64,000 nt of DNA from positions 4,498,001 to 4,562,000 of the forward strand of contig NZ_CP080545.1 in NCBI RefSeq assembly GCF_019550795.1, read 5' to 3'. The notes under the pieces were generated by a model, which worked only from the letters and a program-made list of their open reading frames with translations, was not told where the DNA came from and did no database searches. The DNA is from Paenibacillus sp. sptzw28 (GTDB lineage: Bacteria > Bacillota > Bacilli > Paenibacillales > Paenibacillaceae). The number at the start of each line of letters is the position of its first letter. Position 1 is the first letter of the stretch. Of the stretch, positions 36,657 to 45,111 are shown in pieces. A program made the position numbers and the translations under genes.

Positions 36657-38345
36657 TTAATTTACGGTAGCCGCAAGGCGTTCATCACCTTGTATCCGTC
36701 CGGATTCTGCCCTAAGGCCGTACATACTTGATTCGTTCACGATGCCGCTAAGGAACATGATAATGTCATCCAACACCTCGACAGTGGTAAATGGGGAGAT
36801 CGAGAAAAATTTTATTGCCGCCACAGGTTGTCTATCTGGACTATCCAAGATGTTCACAAGGCACTGTCTCGTGGTATCACCGAAAAATACTTTGTCCCGG
36901 TGCTTCCCCAGCCTTTCAAACAAAAGTCTGTTCCACTCGTTTGTCGCCCGGATTTGTTCTCCGGCAGCCAGTCCGTCCAGCTCCCGTTTCCATTCCGATC
37001 TCCCATTTGGGTAAAAACGGAACATGGTGACCGGCCCGGGATTTTTATCGTTAGTAACCGCTACATTTGAAAAACGATCGAGCAATTTTTTCCTAAAGAC
37101 CAGGTTAACATGCACATAGTTGGCCAGAAGCTGTTGATACCCTGAAACACCAAACCCGAGCAGCGCGGCATACATGGCAATCGAGCTTGCCATTCTCGAG
37201 CATTCAAGCGTAAAGCCGGTATGATAGGATCCATATCCTCGATTGCCCACATACGGAGTATCCCATTCCTTCAAATCCAACAAATGAAGGCACTGGCCAT
37301 TTTTTACAAGGAACAGGCTGGTTGCATAAGGCGTTTGACCGAGCTTATGGAAGTCAAAGCAAAGGCTGTCAGCTATATGTAAATGCTGCATCCTTTCTCT
37401 GATGGACATTAATTCCTCTATTACATTCTCTTCAAACCCTAAACGATTTATCTCGAAATCATAATGGTTGAATAAACAATAAAATCCTCCCATCGCGGAA
37501 TCAGCATGAATATGAACCGGCTTTTGCCCATATTTTTGCGTAATTTCGTCAGAAGTACGCTTGATCTCTTTAATATCGTCAACACCGAAGGAATCTGTAG
37601 TTCCGGCTGTCGCAACGATATAGACCGGAACTCCGCCACTTTTGATGACTTCCTCCATTTTTTCTTTCAGGTCCATTTCATCCATGGAATGATCGGACTT
37701 GCATTTTACAGTGATCAGGCGGCTGCTGCCTATACCCGTCGCTTCCACCGATTTTAGAAGGCTATAGTGCGCAGTTTCAGAGGCAAAACAATACAGGTTT
37801 CCCGGAATTCCATCCTCTTTCGCTCTTGGATATTGCTTGGCGATAGCTAATCGCAGTCCGGAAAATACAGCTCCCTGTCCGCCCCACGTCGAGTACCCCC
37901 AGCTCTGTTTGTGGTCATATCCTGCCAACTTGGACATCATGGCGACTACCTTTACCTCTGCTTCCGCACCCGCGGGACCTGCCACATCATAGATATTGTT
38001 GCCGTTTAAAATAACAGTCAGAAGATACCCGATAATACCCGGGATACTTGCCAGCGGCAATGCATTATTAAGGTAGTTTCTCGATTGATAGGGATGCCCT
38101 GGGACCAGCCGAAGGAGTTGTTGTAGAACATTGTCGAGTCCGATACCTTGTAATGGAGCAATGCTTTCCTCGACGATTTGCTGATAATAATTATTGGTTC
38201 GATAACTGAGCTGTCCTAGTGAGGTTGTACTTGGATTTTTGTGCGAATCAATCTCTTCGATCATTTTTGTTATAAGAGAAAGCAGCACGTTTCGGCTTTC
38301 CCTATTTCCATCCTCGCTTGGAAACAAAGCTTGAATTTCTTTCAT
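36657..38345 (-). CDS. Group II PLP-dependent decarboxylase
   Basis: A 562-residue fold type I decarboxylase of the glutamate/aromatic amino acid decarboxylase group. ASETAHYSLLKSVEATGIG carries the ring-stacking His, VYIVATAGTTDSFGVDD and HIHADSAMGG carry the cofactor-binding Asp, and DSLCFDFHKLGQTPYATSLF contains the Schiff-base Lys preceded by His. GGAAGGAG supports the ATG at 38345. The frame open to 38498 overlaps the preceding gene and is rejected. It should release CO2 from an amino acid (free or possibly carrier-bound) to give an amine. Second gene of the operon. Confidence 0.88.
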   Translation of the reverse strand: MKEIQALFPSEDGNRESRNVLLSLITKMIEEIDSHKNPSTTSLGQLSYRTNNYYQQIVEESIAPLQGIGLDNVLQQLLRLVPGHPYQSRNYLNNALPLASIPGIIGYLLTVILNGNNIYDVAGPAGAEAEVKVVAMMSKLAGYDHKQSWGYSTWGGQGAVFSGLRLAIAKQYPRAKEDGIPGNLYCFASETAHYSLLKSVEATGIGSSRLITVKCKSDHSMDEMDLKEKMEEVIKSGGVPVYIVATAGTTDSFGVDDIKEIKRTSDEITQKYGQKPVHIHADSAMGGFYCLFNHYDFEINRLGFEENVIEELMSIRERMQHLHIADSLCFDFHKLGQTPYATSLFLVKNGQCLHLLDLKEWDTPYVGNRGYGSYHTGFTLECSRMASSIAMYAALLGFGVSGYQQLLANYVHVNLVFRKKLLDRFSNVAVTNDKNPGPVTMFRFYPNGRSEWKRELDGLAAGEQIRATNEWNRLLFERLGKHRDKVFFGDTTRQCLVNILDSPDRQPVAAIKFFSISPFTTVEVLDDIIMFLSGIVNESSMYGLRAESGRIQGDERLAATVN

Positions 38346-38388
38346 GTTCCCGCTCCTTCCGGTTGTCATTACACGCCGTGTCTCCTGA

Positions 38389-39159
38389 TTAATCCAACAT
38401 TTTGTAGTAAAGTTTGCAGGAGTGACTTGTATGACCCGGAATGTTTTTAAACAATGGGTCCTTGGCATATGTATAAACAATAGGGTTGCCTTCTTCATCC
38501 AAAGGAACCGTATAGTTCAGCAGGTCACTTAACTTTTGGGAGCGGAAATTTGTTGCGTCTGTAAAAATGGATTTATATCCCTTCTCCTTACCGATTCTCT
38601 CCAATAATTTCTTCATCTCTATAGCGACATATTTTTTATTCTTCTCTAATCTAACGCCACACATGAACAGATGGATATGTTCGTCTTTTTGAACTTTCTT
38701 TCCGGTTGTCGACTGAAGAAAATGAACATATTTGCGATCCAGGAAATCCAATATGTTCATTATGTTATTGATTGGCTCGAATTTCCCTTCAAACGGAGGA
38801 GTCATGTCATCGGGATCGTATGATTCTGCAGCGGTAGCCCCTACTACCTTTCCTGTTTTCTTATCTCTTGCAATAATTGTCAAGCCTTGCTTCGCGGTCA
38901 TTTTTAAATGTTCAAAGATGAATTCAAATAAAGTTTCCTTTGATAGTCGTAATGCTTTTGTTAACGGTTCAACAATAAAAGCATCACCAACTTGAATCCC
39001 AGTAAAAGTATCTGCAAGACATTCAGCGGTCTCGGACACCAACTCCTTGTCAGATTCCGGCAGCACCTCGTATACAAAGTTGTTTTGTGCTTCACTAGCC
39101 CCTTCAAGATTTGCACCGCGAGTAATGTCGGCCTGATTCTCTTTGAAAATACTCGTCAT
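38389..39159 (-). CDS. GNAT-like acyltransferase, first gene of the riboswitch-controlled operon
   Basis: A 256-residue protein. The central part (KQGLTIIARDKKTGKVVGAT and a later helix with KKLLERIGKEKGYKSIFTDA) follows the arylalkylamine N-acetyltransferase variant of the GNAT fold, with a long insertion at about residues 110-160. The usual acetyl-CoA loop RxxGxG is not obvious, so the acyl donor may be something other than acetyl-CoA, for example an acyl carrier protein. It lies 43 bases before the decarboxylase and 91 bases after the terminator of the riboswitch. Acylation of the amine made by the decarboxylase is inferred. Confidence 0.6.
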   Translation of the reverse strand: MTSIFKENQADITRGANLEGASEAQNNFVYEVLPESDKELVSETAECLADTFTGIQVGDAFIVEPLTKALRLSKETLFEFIFEHLKMTAKQGLTIIARDKKTGKVVGATAAESYDPDDMTPPFEGKFEPINNIMNILDFLDRKYVHFLQSTTGKKVQKDEHIHLFMCGVRLEKNKKYVAIEMKKLLERIGKEKGYKSIFTDATNFRSQKLSDLLNYTVPLDEEGNPIVYTYAKDPLFKNIPGHTSHSCKLYYKMLD

Positions 39160-39249
39160 TGAATAACCTCCCTCGAAGCCTCAATAAATACGCTGATGCC
39201 CGTTTGATCTGCCTCTCTTCTTCTTTTTCATGTACATTTGTTGCAGCAC

Positions 39250-39291
39250 AAAAACCTCCTGTCTGGCATCATAGAGATGAATAGACGGAGG
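39250..39291 (-). terminator. Intrinsic terminator of the riboswitch expression platform
   Basis: On the minus strand CCTCC-G-TCT pairs with AGA-CA-GGAGG, followed by TTTTTGTG. Just upstream, GACGG and CCGTC form a competing small hairpin that uses the 5' arm of the terminator, as expected for a terminator/antiterminator switch. Confidence 0.7.
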
Positions 39292-39305
39292 CTCCCGTCG
39301 TATTC

Positions 39306-39386
39306 GGCAACTGGCTGGCATCTTGGATGTACTTATCCACCTTAGCCCCTGTAGTTTTGCGTCGCCACTTTTCAGCGGGTTTGCCA
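39306..39386 (-). promoter_or_regulatory. Cyclic-di-GMP-I (GEMM-I) riboswitch aptamer
   Basis: Read on the minus strand, the conserved GEMM-I elements occur in order: GGCAAACC with GAAA tetraloop (P2 arm GGCAAACCCGCTGAAAAGTG), GCGACGCAAAACT (the linker GACGCAAA that stacks on the ligand), GGGGCTAAGGTGG, and the 3' element ATGCCAGCCAGTTGCC that closes P1 with GGCAA. Spacing and order match the family. It lies about 150 bases upstream of the GNAT-decarboxylase-ACP-ligase-SDR operon on the same strand and is followed by a terminator, so it should make expression depend on c-di-GMP. The direction (on or off) cannot be fixed by eye. Confidence 0.88.
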
Positions 39387-39416
39387 TTATCGTACGAAAA
39401 TATGTTTTGTCGTATA

Positions 39417-39430
39417 TTGTAAATTTACAA
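39417..39430. promoter_or_regulatory. Perfect 14-bp palindrome upstream of the riboswitch
   Basis: TTGTAAATTTACAA is a perfect palindrome about 30 bases upstream of the aptamer, where the operon promoter must lie. The shape resembles MarR-type operators, but the protein is unknown. Confidence 0.4.
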
Positions 39431-39508
39431 GATATTTTTTTGTTTTAATATAGGCCTTTTATATTATTTTATCAAAAACAATTCATAAGTCCTTCTTTTT
39501 TGTTTTTG

Positions 39509-39537
39509 TTGCATCTGTTGAAATGATAGTTTATAGT
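39509..39537 (+). promoter_or_regulatory. SigA-type promoter for the MaoC gene
   Basis: TTGCAT, a 17-base spacer and TATAGT lie about 110 bases upstream of the MaoC start codon. This places a divergent promoter opposite the riboswitch-controlled operon. Confidence 0.6.
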
Positions 39538-39649
39538 GACAATAAATTCGCTAGGTTACGACTGTTATACTTCCGATAGACGGAGGTCTTTTATGTGCCA
39601 ATAACTTTCACAGAAAGAATTACTAGATACAATCCATGGGGGAATCAAA

Positions 39650-40105
39650 ATGAAATTTCACGATTTTAATGTGGGACTTAAGATGCAGGCACAACCATTT
39701 GAGGTTACCCGTGATGAAATCCTATCTTATGTACAATCCTATGATCCCATTCACGTACACCATGACGACGAGTATGCAAGATCAACGATCTACCAAGACT
39801 TGATTGCCTCCGGCATTCATATGGTTGCCTTGATTCTACGGGAAGGAATAAAGCTTTTCCAGTTGGAGCGAGATTGTTTCGGCGGCTCTGAGTTGAGCAA
39901 AGTGCAGTGGGTTGCTCCGGTCTATGCGGGCAGCATCCTGACACCTTCGTTCAGAATTGCAGAAATGCAGGATCGGGGCGATGCAAACTACGGTATCGTA
40001 ACGGTCCAGTTCACGGCATACAATCAAGAGCATCACCTTGTCGTTATAGGTAAAGTCAACCTGCTCATACGAAAAGAGATCCATGGGTCGCAAAAGTCAA
40101 ACTGA
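39650..40105 (+). CDS. MaoC-like dehydratase
   Basis: A 151-residue hot-dog fold protein. SYDPIHVHHDDEYAR carries the Asp-His hydratase-2 motif of MaoC/FabZ-like enzymes. GGGGGAATC precedes the ATG. Such enzymes hydrate or dehydrate enoyl/3-hydroxyacyl thioesters. Divergent from the ACP operon, it could act with the SDR on carrier-bound intermediates. That is inference from position. Confidence 0.8.
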   Translation: MKFHDFNVGLKMQAQPFEVTRDEILSYVQSYDPIHVHHDDEYARSTIYQDLIASGIHMVALILREGIKLFQLERDCFGGSELSKVQWVAPVYAGSILTPSFRIAEMQDRGDANYGIVTVQFTAYNQEHHLVVIGKVNLLIRKEIHGSQKSN

Positions 40106-40130
40106 GTCAAATCCATTCGAGGTGTCGAAC

Positions 40131-40211
40131 ATGACGAAAAAGTACGAAAGAGACTTCAAGATACAAACGATCCGAATGATCCCAAGAGGAAGGAAAGCCG
40201 GTATCAACTGA
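40131..40211 (+). pseudogene. IS3-type transposase OrfA fragment
   Basis: Codons for MTKKYERDFKIQTIRMI match the opening of IS3-family OrfA proteins. The frame stops after 26 residues and no OrfB follows. It is a small insertion-sequence scar just after the MaoC gene. Confidence 0.6.
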
Positions 40212-40432
40212 TATTAAAGGAAGCCTTTTTGTTTCTCAAACCTCGTTTTTCTTCATAATAGGCATGATGCCCGTTTGCGGATAAGTCTGCCGATTAAGCC
40301 CCACGGCAGCCTTATTTAGGTTGGTTGAATTATCCATACCTTATGCCTGATTGTTTTGCGACTCCTGCTCAAGAGCCTCGAATTTCCGAGATGATTGAGC
40401 TGAGAAACTTTTGCTGTTCAACACTGGCTTTT

Positions 40433-40639
40433 TCACAAACCCCACAGCACTAACTTGACGTTCTTCTTAGCAGCTTTCATGTCGTTCTTTTTATTCCCAG
40501 TTCCTTGCAGAAACAGAGTGGGCGCCTGAATATCCGGAATGCGGTCGATCTCGTCCCATCCCACAAAAGGACTGACCGCTACTACCGCCCTTACATCCTG
40601 GCGTTCCGATGCTGTACGCAATGCGACTTCTACTCCCAA
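40433..40639 (-). pseudogene. Alpha/beta hydrolase fragment
   Basis: MGVEVALRTASERQDVRAVV then VSPFVGWDEIDRI and IQAPTLFLQG are the region just after the nucleophile elbow (normally GxSMGGEVAL) of an alpha/beta hydrolase. The N-terminal third and the catalytic His end are missing. It abuts an SLH fragment on the opposite strand. Confidence 0.6.
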
Positions 40640-40647
40640 ACGAGAAG

Positions 40648-40832
40648 ATCAGCCGGGCAGAAATGGTCACGATGCTGATGAGAGGCTGGGGAATGATGCG
40701 GCTAGCTCGGGAACCGAGTTCGGGGACGATGCACAATTCCCGAACTGGGCGAAAGGCTATGCTCGTGATTCTACCCCTCTAGCGGGATACGAAGAAATAA
40801 AAACCTTATATACAAAGAAACAACCAGAATAG
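40648..40832 (+). pseudogene. SLH-domain fragment, frameshifted
   Basis: ISRAEMVTMLMRGWG in one frame continues as EFGDDAQFPNWAKGYARDST in another. Together they read as the junction of two SLH repeats. One base is lost or gained near the run GGGGAATGATG. No start or stop of its own; a remnant of a larger cell-surface protein gene. Confidence 0.65.
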
Positions 40833-40946
40833 AGGTAATAGAGTGTCATGTTCCATGATCTGTCTACGAACCTGAACAAAAACAGCAAATTTATAGGACA
40901 AAGTGAACAAGCAGAATCAACATCGCTTCTATTCATTTTGTTAAAA

Positions 40947-40985
40947 TGAAAGCGATTACAAATGGACGGGAGGCTGACCTATATA
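40947..40985 (+). promoter_or_regulatory. cre site overlapping the pectinesterase promoter
   Basis: TGAAAGCGATTACA at 40947-40960 matches the CcpA consensus at all 14 positions. TTACAA (40956-40961), an 18-base spacer and TATATA (40980-40985) form the promoter, so the cre covers the -35 region. Glucose repression of the pectinesterase is expected. Confidence 0.8.
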
Positions 40986-41044
40986 CGTTGTAAAGTACGG
41001 ATTTCTTGTATTCGACATGATGACTATTAATTAGGAGGAGCTTT

Positions 41045-44011
41045 ATGAGAAAAAGTATTTTGGCTATTGTATCTTTGCTGTTATTGCTTTCATGGATTCA
41101 GATCGGAAACCCCAGGGCTTCGAGTGTAGCGTTTGCCGAAGATATTTCGAGTCTGTCCGGCGTACCGACCAATCTTACGGCCAAGCCCAGAAACAGCCAA
41201 GCAGATTTGACCTGGAATCCGCCGGTTGAAGGGTATCCGGTAATCGCATACAGGCTTTACCGGAGCACCGATCCTGCAGGCCCCTACACCAAAATTGCCG
41301 ATGTACTAGATACCAAGTACCGTGATTTCGGACTGGACAACGGTACTAGATACTATTATCAGGTCACATCCGTAAATATAGGGGAAAGCGCGCCATCTAC
41401 CGCTGCCGACGTTGTACCGATGGCGCCGCTCGACGCTCCAACCGGTTTGACGGCTATAAGCGGCGACGGTCAGGTTACGATCCGCTGGAACCAGGTTGCT
41501 GGAGCTTTAACTTACGATGTGAAGCGCAGTACGGAAGATGGCCGAAACTATGAGACGGTTGTTTCGGGTGTAACAGATCTCCAATATACAGATTCAACGG
41601 TAAGCAACGGCACCAGGTATTACTATGTCGTATCGGCCGAAAGCCCGGCAACTGCAAGCGCCAATTCTGCATCCGTTCAGGTAGTCCCTGTGCCGAGCGA
41701 AGCGCCTGCAATTCCGGACAGCATTCAAGCTGTTGCCGGCGATGCCCAGGTCATATTGACCTGGCGAGAGGTCAGCGGAGCGGTATCGTATACCGTCAAA
41801 CGTGGTCCATTCGGCAGCGGTCAATACGAGACGATTAAGACCGGTATACCCGGGACAAGCTATCAGGACGCGGGCCTTGTCAATGGCGTAACCTACGACT
41901 ATGTGATTTCAGCGGTAAACGAACATGGGGAAAGCTATCATTCCGAACCGATCGCTGTCACCCCTGCGGATGTTTTGGTCGTTGCGAAAGATGGAACGGG
42001 TGAATTTTCAACGATTCAAGCGGCATTGAATGCGGTTCCAACCAATAACACCAAAAGGACCGTTATTTATATTCGCAACGGCGTCTATCGAGAGCAAATT
42101 GTCGTACCGTCAAACAAGCCGTATGTAAGCCTTGTCGGCGAAAGCGCAACCGGAACGATTCTCGTCTACCATCTTAACGTAAATTCTAAGAAACCTGACG
42201 GTACGCCGTATAGTACGACCGAAACGGTCACGGCCCTCGTGCAAGGAAAAGATTTTTCGGCCGAAAACATGACCATCCAGAACGACTCCGGTCAAGGCAC
42301 CGGTCAGGCGCTCGCCGGTTTTCTAACCGGGGACCGCAGTGTATACAAAAATGTCCGTTTCCTCGGCTTCCAGGATACGATCTACATTGATAAACGGCAC
42401 TATTTCAAAGACTGTTATATCGAAGGCGACGTTGATTTCATTTACGGTCCGGCGACCGCGTTCTTCGAAAACAATGAGTTGCACAGCAATCGACTGAGAG
42501 GCGGTTATATAACCGCGGCAAGTACGCCGGAGACTACAACCTACGGATATGTCTTTAAAAATTCGAGGATCACCTCCGAGCCGGGGGTAAATAACGTCTA
42601 CTTTGGAAGACCGTGGCGTCCGCACGCTGCAGTGGCTTTTATCGACTCGATGATCGACTCGTCGATCGCATCTTCCGGCTGGAATAACTGGGGCGATGCG
42701 ACTAAAGAGAAAACGGCCAGATACTCCGAGTATAACAGCCGGGGACCGGGTGCGAATCCGAAAGCGCGTGTAGGCTGGTCGAAACAGCTTACACCGGAGG
42801 AAGCAAGTCAGCACACGGTACAAAACGTATTAAGAGGAACTGACAACTGGAACCCGCTGCGCACCAGCATCATTCCGTTAACAGACGCATCCGCTCCTGT
42901 AGTAACACTCGACCCACTGCCGGAAACCGTGAAAACCTCTTCGGTTACCGTATCGGGACGAGTGGATAAAGCAGCTGCAGTGTCCGTAAACGGTCAGGAC
43001 ATTGCTGTGGCAACCGACCTTACTTTCAGAGCAACGGTGGCGCTGGAGCCGGGCAATAATATCATCACCGTTAAAGCGGTTGATATCCAGAGCAATCTGG
43101 CGGCAACGGCTGCCTTGCAGGTCGTTTACGAGAATACGCCTCCGGTTACAACCATGACATCCTATACGGACGGGCAATATTTGAATGTAAACACTCCGAC
43201 CTTCACATGGAGCTTCAGCGATGCGGATGCCGGAGACGTACAGCGTGCTTATCAGGTGCAAGGATCGATAGACAATTGGCAGACGACCGCTATTGATACC
43301 GGGCAAGTGCTCGGTACCGAGACGTCCTACAAAGCTCCCGCCATGCAGGATAACTATAACTGGAGCATCCGAGTTCGGACGATGGATACCCGGGGGACTT
43401 GGTCGGAATGGGCTTATCGAAAATTAGCCGTAGATACCGCAGCTCCGACAGCCAAGGTGGAATATAGTACCGCAGCTATGACGAACCAGGATGTTATTGC
43501 CACGATCGAGCCCAATGAGCAAGTGACGATAACCAATAACAACGGGGCTTCAAGCTATACGTTCAGTCAAAATGGCAGCTTTACGTTTGAATTGATAGAT
43601 AAGGCGGGCAATACAGGAACGGTTGTGGCATCAGTAAACAACATTGACAAGACGGCGCCGACGCTTCATGTCGTTCTTGACAAGACAACGCTCGTGCCGG
43701 TGAACCATCAGTTGGAAACCGTAAATGCCAGTCTCTATTCGGAGGATGGCATGTCGGGGATCGACTCGGTCGTGCTGATCTCCATAACGAGCAACGAACC
43801 GGACGACGGCTTGGGCAACGGTGATCAGCCAAATGATATACAAGGAGCAGATTACGGTACTCCGGATACTTCATTTATGCTGCGCGCAGAACGAGCGGGT
43901 ACCGGTTCCGGACGCGTTTACACGATCACATACACCGCAACCGATAAAGTGGGGAATAAGACGACGGCCTCGGCAACTGTAACCGTACCCCGCGAGAAGT
44001 CAAGTAAGTAA
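41045..44011 (+). CDS. Secreted multidomain pectinesterase (CE8)
   Basis: A 988-residue secreted enzyme that removes methyl groups from pectin. Signal peptide about residues 1-31. Three FN3 domains at about 40-128, 130-220 and 222-308. The right-handed beta-helix CE8 domain spans about 312-605, with GQALAGFL, catalytic Asp in GFQDTIY (about residue 444) and DFIYG (about 464), and the substrate Arg in FGRPWRP. The C-terminal part (about 610-988) contains Ig-like domains. GGAGGAG precedes the ATG. It has no SLH anchor. A paralogue with four FN3 domains lies at 48-51 kb. Confidence 0.93.
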   Translation: MRKSILAIVSLLLLLSWIQIGNPRASSVAFAEDISSLSGVPTNLTAKPRNSQADLTWNPPVEGYPVIAYRLYRSTDPAGPYTKIADVLDTKYRDFGLDNGTRYYYQVTSVNIGESAPSTAADVVPMAPLDAPTGLTAISGDGQVTIRWNQVAGALTYDVKRSTEDGRNYETVVSGVTDLQYTDSTVSNGTRYYYVVSAESPATASANSASVQVVPVPSEAPAIPDSIQAVAGDAQVILTWREVSGAVSYTVKRGPFGSGQYETIKTGIPGTSYQDAGLVNGVTYDYVISAVNEHGESYHSEPIAVTPADVLVVAKDGTGEFSTIQAALNAVPTNNTKRTVIYIRNGVYREQIVVPSNKPYVSLVGESATGTILVYHLNVNSKKPDGTPYSTTETVTALVQGKDFSAENMTIQNDSGQGTGQALAGFLTGDRSVYKNVRFLGFQDTIYIDKRHYFKDCYIEGDVDFIYGPATAFFENNELHSNRLRGGYITAASTPETTTYGYVFKNSRITSEPGVNNVYFGRPWRPHAAVAFIDSMIDSSIASSGWNNWGDATKEKTARYSEYNSRGPGANPKARVGWSKQLTPEEASQHTVQNVLRGTDNWNPLRTSIIPLTDASAPVVTLDPLPETVKTSSVTVSGRVDKAAAVSVNGQDIAVATDLTFRATVALEPGNNIITVKAVDIQSNLAATAALQVVYENTPPVTTMTSYTDGQYLNVNTPTFTWSFSDADAGDVQRAYQVQGSIDNWQTTAIDTGQVLGTETSYKAPAMQDNYNWSIRVRTMDTRGTWSEWAYRKLAVDTAAPTAKVEYSTAAMTNQDVIATIEPNEQVTITNNNGASSYTFSQNGSFTFELIDKAGNTGTVVASVNNIDKTAPTLHVVLDKTTLVPVNHQLETVNASLYSEDGMSGIDSVVLISITSNEPDDGLGNGDQPNDIQGADYGTPDTSFMLRAERAGTGSGRVYTITYTATDKVGNKTTASATVTVPREKSSK

Positions 44012-44043
44012 AACGCTATTGAAGTTTGCTTCCAGGGTTAAGG

Positions 44044-44076
44044 ACATCCCGACAGCGTCTGTACGCTTCGGGATGT
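44044..44076 (+). terminator. Terminator of the first pectinesterase
   Basis: ACATCCCGA pairs with TCGGGATGT, followed by TATTGTT, 33 bases after the stop codon. Confidence 0.75.
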
Positions 44077-44238
44077 TATTGTTACCGGTACAATCCGTTA
44101 TCATTACTTCGAAGCCAATGGTTTAAGTTTATATTTCATGTTGACCACCATTTTATAATGCCGCAAGGTTAAATACTTCTTCATAATTTAGGATTTTCCC
44201 TTCTTCGACGATACTCCCTATTATTTCAACAAACAAAA

Positions 44239-44263
44239 AGGAGCCGCCGCTAATCAAGCTCCT
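44239..44263 (-). terminator. Terminator of the kinase-like gene
   Basis: On the minus strand AGGAGC and GCTCCT flank a 13-base loop, followed by TTTTTGTTTG. Confidence 0.7.
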
Positions 44264-44295
44264 CACTATTGTAACGTTAGCGTAACACTCGTTTT

Positions 44296-45111
44296 TCAAG
44301 CCTTATTCCATGCTTCATAATATTCATTCATTGTTTGATATCGATCCCCTTTTTCAGCATTGACAGCTTTAAGTGCAGTCAAATATTGCCTCTCAGTAGC
44401 TTGCCATTTATCAAATGAACGATCAATTCCACCTCCAATCAGTTGAAAGGCGGTAGCCCCCATTAAAAAAACATTTGACCTTTCATCAATCTCTGTGCCT
44501 AGTTGAAACTCTTCAGGCGACATATACCTACTTGAGCCCCACATGCGTCCCCATGTATTTACTACGGGTTTTTTACGATAAAATTCAATGTCGCAAATCA
44601 TAGTCCGTTTTGTAATAAAGTCGTACATGATACAACCATCATAAAAATCAATAGCGATATAATCACATTCGTTTGCATGTTTGTGAAATAATAATATGTC
44701 CTGGTAAATACCCAATTTTTCTTCGAGCGGCAAAGATATGAATTTACCAAAAAAACCATACTGTTTGCCCATACATTCGCCTTCAAACCATTCAAAGACA
44801 GTAAGATATCCCCCTTTTATCTCCTTGTGTTCAATCATATCAATGAGCTTGGGATGACGTAAATCTTCGTAAACTGATACAGTTGATTGAAGTCGATTTA
44901 TTGCTTCATCAATACTTACATTACTTTCTAAAGTTGCTGCGCCCGCCATTTTCAAGAATAGCTTTTTGTTTTCGTCCTGAACTCCAAAGCATAGATAGCC
45001 CGAATCCTGCTTATAGAAGACAGTAAAGACCCTGCCATATTCGGATAGGAAATCAAAATCAAAATCTTCTTTCAGTTCAAATGATACCCCATTGATTATT
45101 TTTGTTATCAT
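44296..45111 (-). CDS. Protein-kinase-like protein
   Basis: A 271-residue soluble kinase-fold protein. The Lys of FLKMAGAAT may be the ATP-site Lys. ECDYIAIDFYDGCIMYDF occupies the catalytic loop (Asp kept, HRD His absent, Asn position unusual), CDIEFYRK replaces DFG, and YMSPEEFQLG is the APE region. It matches a group of small Firmicute serine/threonine kinases with this divergent loop, so activity is plausible but not certain. GGGAGG precedes the ATG. Single gene with its own terminator. Confidence 0.7.
   Translation of the reverse strand: MITKIINGVSFELKEDFDFDFLSEYGRVFTVFYKQDSGYLCFGVQDENKKLFLKMAGAATLESNVSIDEAINRLQSTVSVYEDLRHPKLIDMIEHKEIKGGYLTVFEWFEGECMGKQYGFFGKFISLPLEEKLGIYQDILLFHKHANECDYIAIDFYDGCIMYDFITKRTMICDIEFYRKKPVVNTWGRMWGSSRYMSPEEFQLGTEIDERSNVFLMGATAFQLIGGGIDRSFDKWQATERQYLTALKAVNAEKGDRYQTMNEYYEAWNKA

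Noticed and set aside
39181..39387. Open frame of 68 codons before the GNAT-like gene
   Set aside because: It lies across the c-di-GMP riboswitch and its terminator; the RNA structure explains the sequence.
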